Shown in pieces: positions 32,908 to 35,232 of a DNA stretch of 35,232 nt (its first letter is position 1; every line of letters begins with the position of its first letter). Both the position numbers and the translations under genes were made by a program. Source of the DNA: Oligoflexaceae bacterium (GTDB taxonomy: Bacteria > Bdellovibrionota_B > Oligoflexia > Oligoflexales > Oligoflexaceae); the NCBI GenBank assembly GCA_947454545.1, contig CANGNB010000004.1:1-35232 (forward strand), written 5' to 3'. Under the pieces are notes generated by a model. The model searched no databases and was not told the DNA's origin. It worked only from the letters and a program-made list of their open reading frames with translations.

Positions 32908-34059
32908 TCAGGGCTGAATAATCTTTAAGATCTCGGCTTTTTTGCGCTTGCCATCATCGTAGCCTAGATTCACAAGGCGGCTACAAAATGAGGACACGAA
33001 GAGCAAGTAGCTAGAAAGGTTTGCGACATCCTCGCGATTGCCGAGACCCTCGACGAGATAGCGCAGGGAGCGAGGGAGTTTTTCGTACTCTTGAGCAGCG
33101 ATCTTCGCGATGTCTTCGGTAGGGCTGATATGTAGGTGCTCCACGATGCGAAGACCGGCTTTGGGACGATCGTTCTCTGGGATTAAGCGAAGAGTGTTGT
33201 TGATGCGATTGAGGCGCTCGACATCGGTGCCGACCCCGTCGAGCATCACTGAATTGAGCAGAACGCTGAGGATTTGGGCAATGCTGGTGGATTCGCCATC
33301 AATGGCTCGACTTTGAGTCAGCGCAGGATTTTCCGGTGTGTACTGAACACCGACCACGATAAGAGCGTCCGCATCAAGGTGCACAGCAGCACTGAGCGGA
33401 GCTGTATTGCGCAGACAGCCATCGCCAAACGCATGGCCATCGATGGAAACGGGAGCAAAAAACAGCGGTATCGCAGCAGAAGCACAGACATGATCGACTG
33501 TAATCAAAGCCGACTGACTGAGACGGCGCATACGTCGCCAGGGGGTATAAGAGTGCATGCTGTGGACGAAGGTGACATTTTCGGAGTTATCGTAGTCCGT
33601 CGCTGAGACTGTCAGGGTTTCAAGCAAACCAGAGCGTTGGTTCTTCTTGATCTGCTCAAAGTCGATCTGTTCGGTGAGCAGGCTAAAGAGCGGTTTCGTA
33701 TCCAAAAGGCAATTGGCTCTCTGCTTACGGAGGGCACCGCTGCTAATAATATCTGTAGCCCATTTGAGTCCTATATTGGACAGGGAACGCAGATCGGTGC
33801 GAATCACCTGATTGATATTGATGCTGACCCAAAGATCGATCAAGCGCTCGGTGCATGCAATGAGAGATTCTTTGCGAGCGGCGAGAAAGGCTGCATTGAT
33901 AGCACCAGCACTGACGCCCGACATGATGCTAAAGGCTTCGGGATTGCCAGCCTCGGCGCAGATTTCAGCGATAGCGCGAACAACTCCAGCTTGATAGGCC
34001 CCTCGCGCGCCACCTCCGGAGAGGACGAGGGCCAGTTTCTTTTTCCGCGATTCATTCAT
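32908..34059 (-). CDS. Patatin-like phospholipase
   Basis: 383 residues. Oxyanion loop GGGARG (15-20), nucleophile Ser50 in GVSAG, and the dyad Asp213 in FGDGC. Hydrolyses acyl esters of phospholipids. No signal peptide, so cytoplasmic or exported by another route. The C-terminal third (beyond about 260) is a helical extension beyond the catalytic fold. GGGAG lies upstream of the ATG. Monocistronic. Confidence 0.94.
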   Translation of the reverse strand: MNESRKKKLALVLSGGGARGAYQAGVVRAIAEICAEAGNPEAFSIMSGVSAGAINAAFLAARKESLIACTERLIDLWVSININQVIRTDLRSLSNIGLKWATDIISSGALRKQRANCLLDTKPLFSLLTEQIDFEQIKKNQRSGLLETLTVSATDYDNSENVTFVHSMHSYTPWRRMRRLSQSALITVDHVCASAAIPLFFAPVSIDGHAFGDGCLRNTAPLSAAVHLDADALIVVGVQYTPENPALTQSRAIDGESTSIAQILSVLLNSVMLDGVGTDVERLNRINNTLRLIPENDRPKAGLRIVEHLHISPTEDIAKIAAQEYEKLPRSLRYLVEGLGNREDVANLSSYLLFVSSFCSRLVNLGYDDGKRKKAEILKIIQP

Positions 34060-34550
34060 AGCGGGTACTCCCAGCTTTCAGGAAGAATCCTTCCTTCCTG
34101 TCTTCCTATAATCCCTAAAAACGGACGCGCCGACAAGGTGTGTGTAGCTTCGGAGGCGAGACAGGCTCCAGAAAGGAGACTTTTTCCGTTCTGTCTAAAA
34201 TCTTGTATGTCATGTTGGACAAAGTTTTGCGGGTTTTTGGAGCTGAGAGCTGACCTCTGGCCAGAGAAAGCATTTGGTCTGGTCCTTCAGGCGTTGCCTT
34301 GTATGCAATGTAAGGTGTTTACGGGAAGTGGGGGAAGCGTCTGAATTCGCTGAGCTTATAGCCCCTTTCGCGAGATTCGCTTTGGTAGGATAATCCGAAG
34401 AGATCACGGATAGCTTGCACTTTTATGCAGAAGAAGATACCAAATGGTGCGTTCGTTGACTGCGTGGTCAGAATGCGGATTGACTTTAGACCCCGTGCGC
34501 GGGAAAGTAGAGTCATAACGGTACGAGCTAGAGAGTTGAGCACACATCTT
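34060..34550. other. Long intergenic region before the ilv leader
   Basis: About 490 bases without a convincing gene. It holds a TATAAT (34107-34112, plus strand, poor -35), a small hairpin AGGAAG/CTTCCT next to the patatin gene start, and a GATAAT (about 34389-34394) that may be the -10 for the ilv leader. No tRNA or known RNA motif seen. Plus-strand frames here lack ribosome sites. Confidence 0.4.
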
Positions 34551-34664
34551 ATGTCCAGTTCCTCGATCATTAGGAAGATTATCGCAGACCTTCGTCGCAA
34601 CGAAGTCACTGGACTCGTGATTATTATTATTGCGCTCCTCTTGGGAAGCGGGGGCCCGCCTTAG
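34551..34664 (+). CDS. Branched-chain leader peptide of ilvD
   Basis: 37 residues ending LVIIIIALLLGSGGPP. Nine consecutive codons (GTG, four ATT, GCG, CTC CTC TTG; 34617-34643) contain eight for Val, Ile or Leu, as in E. coli IlvL, whose control run is likewise followed by a Pro/Gly tail. It is followed by alternative stems, an intrinsic terminator and ilvD: a classic attenuator. The start is the least certain part: ATG 34551 has only a weak purine-rich site, and the frame is open upstream to an ATG at 34425. The control codons are the same in either case. Confidence 0.8.
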   Translation: MSSSSIIRKIIADLRRNEVTGLVIIIIALLLGSGGPP

Positions 34665-34693
34665 ACACACTTAAGGCTAAAGACGGCGCCCCC
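34650..34693 (+). promoter_or_regulatory. Antiterminator pairing in the ilv leader
   Basis: GGGGGC (34650-34655), inside the end of the leader ORF, is complementary to GCCCCC (34688-34693), which includes the first bases of the terminator stem. A separate stem GCCTTA/TAAGGC (34658-34663 with 34672-34677) can form when the first does not. The pairings are mutually exclusive with the terminator, as attenuation requires; this is read by eye, not folded. Confidence 0.6.
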
Positions 34694-34726
34694 AACACAG
34701 ACCAAGTGTTGGGGTTTTTTATTTTT
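34690..34726 (+). terminator. ilv attenuator terminator
   Basis: Nine-bp perfect stem CCCCAACAC/GTGTTGGGG, 7-base loop, then six T and a further T-run, 25 bases after the leader stop and 65 before ilvD. Confidence 0.92.
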
Positions 34727-34791
34727 CAAGCTTTTTCAAACTGGGTTCGACGTTCGCGTGAAGGGGCCCAGAGACACACACGAGGGATAGT

Positions 34792-35232
34792 ATGAAGTAT
34801 CGTAGCCAAACCATCACATCAAGACCGCCAGCGCGAGCCATGCTCAAAGCTACGGGCCTTACCGATGAAGATCTCAATAAGCCACTGATCGGGATTGCCA
34901 ATACGTGGACGGAGTCTACGCCTTGCAATTTTCATCTCAGACGGCTCGCCCAAAAAGTCAAAGAGGGTATCCGGGCGCGTGGGGGAACACCGATTGAGTT
35001 TAATACGATCGCTGTCTCCGATGGTATCACGATGGGAACCGAGGGGATGCGAGGGTCTTTAGTCTCGCGTGAGGTGATTGCCGACTCGATCGAGCTCATG
35101 GCCTATTCCCATTACTTCGATGGCGTCGTTGCTCTCGTCGGCTGTGATAAGACTATTCCTGCGGCAGCCATGGCTTTGGCGCGCTTGGATCTCCCGTCTG
35201 TGCTTCTGTATGGGGGCTCGATTGCACCCGGA
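34792..35232 (+). CDS. ilvD: Dihydroxy-acid dehydratase, 5' part
   Basis: The gene runs off the right edge; 147 residues are visible. Forms the 2-keto acids of valine and isoleucine, using an Fe-S cluster. The N-terminus (MKYRSQTITSRPPARAMLKA), cluster Cys in STPCNFHL, EFNTIAVSDGI, and VGCDKTIPAA are IlvD motifs; TPCN is characteristic of the branch shared with plant-type [2Fe-2S] enzymes (inferred). GAGGG lies before the ATG. Expression should be controlled by the leader peptide and terminator just upstream. Confidence 0.95.
   Translation, partial: MKYRSQTITSRPPARAMLKATGLTDEDLNKPLIGIANTWTESTPCNFHLRRLAQKVKEGIRARGGTPIEFNTIAVSDGITMGTEGMRGSLVSREVIADSIELMAYSHYFDGVVALVGCDKTIPAAAMALARLDLPSVLLYGGSIAPG

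Noticed and set aside
34425-34550. N-terminal extension of the ilv leader peptide to 79 residues
   Set aside because: Leader peptides are usually short and this part has ordinary composition; kept only as an alternative start.
1-35232. IS elements, CRISPR arrays, tRNA or rRNA genes
   Set aside because: No transposase, integrase, regular spaced repeats, tRNA-like TPsiC arm in context, or rRNA sequence was found by eye.

Overview
The window carries about 30 protein genes with no IS element, CRISPR array, tRNA or rRNA that I can see. It looks like the chromosome of a free-living Gram-negative bacterium of roughly balanced GC. The evidence is many lipoproteins with lipoboxes, a TatA gene, a patatin-type lipase and cytochrome c proteins of the kind found in Planctomycetes, Myxococcota and Bdellovibrionota. 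The lineage is inferred; Bdellovibrionota/Oligoflexia-like is my best guess, not proven.

Layout. Positions 1-3.7 kb hold the 3' part of an unrecognised Cys-containing protein, hemN, and a convergent lipoprotein with a 2H-phosphoesterase-like fold. Positions 4-9.7 kb hold an exported redox module: a tight plus-strand operon (c-type cytochrome, small exported protein, DUF1501 protein) facing two cytochrome c lipoproteins on the minus strand. Positions 9.9-13.5 kb hold a DUF898 (YjgN) membrane protein with an M48 metallopeptidase, a SIMPL-domain protein and a small secreted protein.

The core is a 12-kb minus-strand sulfur region (13.65-26.1 kb). Read in its own direction it has a promoter, a 36-codon leader ORF ending in a Cys-rich tail (six Cys in the last eight residues), a 21-bp perfect inverted repeat, then cobA, siroheme dehydrogenase/ferrochelatase, cysI, cysH (4Fe-4S APS-reductase type), cysD, cysN, cysE and cysK. 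A PKD-like lipoprotein follows, and then two trans-sulfuration PLP enzymes behind a structured leader with an intrinsic terminator. Together the genes take sulfate via APS, sulfite and sulfide to cysteine, with siroheme made in the same operon, and link cysteine to homocysteine/methionine. APS kinase is absent, as expected for an APS reductase; the sulfite reductase electron donor and a sulfate transporter are not in the window.

Positions 26.5-34.1 kb are mixed: lipoprotein, tatA (59 codons), fatty acid hydroxylase-family enzyme, small secreted protein, coiled-coil/CBS pair, class I aminotransferase, CheY-like regulator, beta/gamma-crystallin-like secreted protein and patatin lipase.

The right edge holds a second amino-acid leader: a short ORF with a Val-Ile4-Ala-Leu3 run, alternative GC-rich pairings, a strong intrinsic terminator and then the start of ilvD, cut by the window end. 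The most interesting result is therefore two ribosome-sensing leaders in one window. One is a familiar type (ilv). The other is a Cys-codon leader on a complete sulfate-assimilation operon, a regulatory layout I do not know of from this kind of organism.
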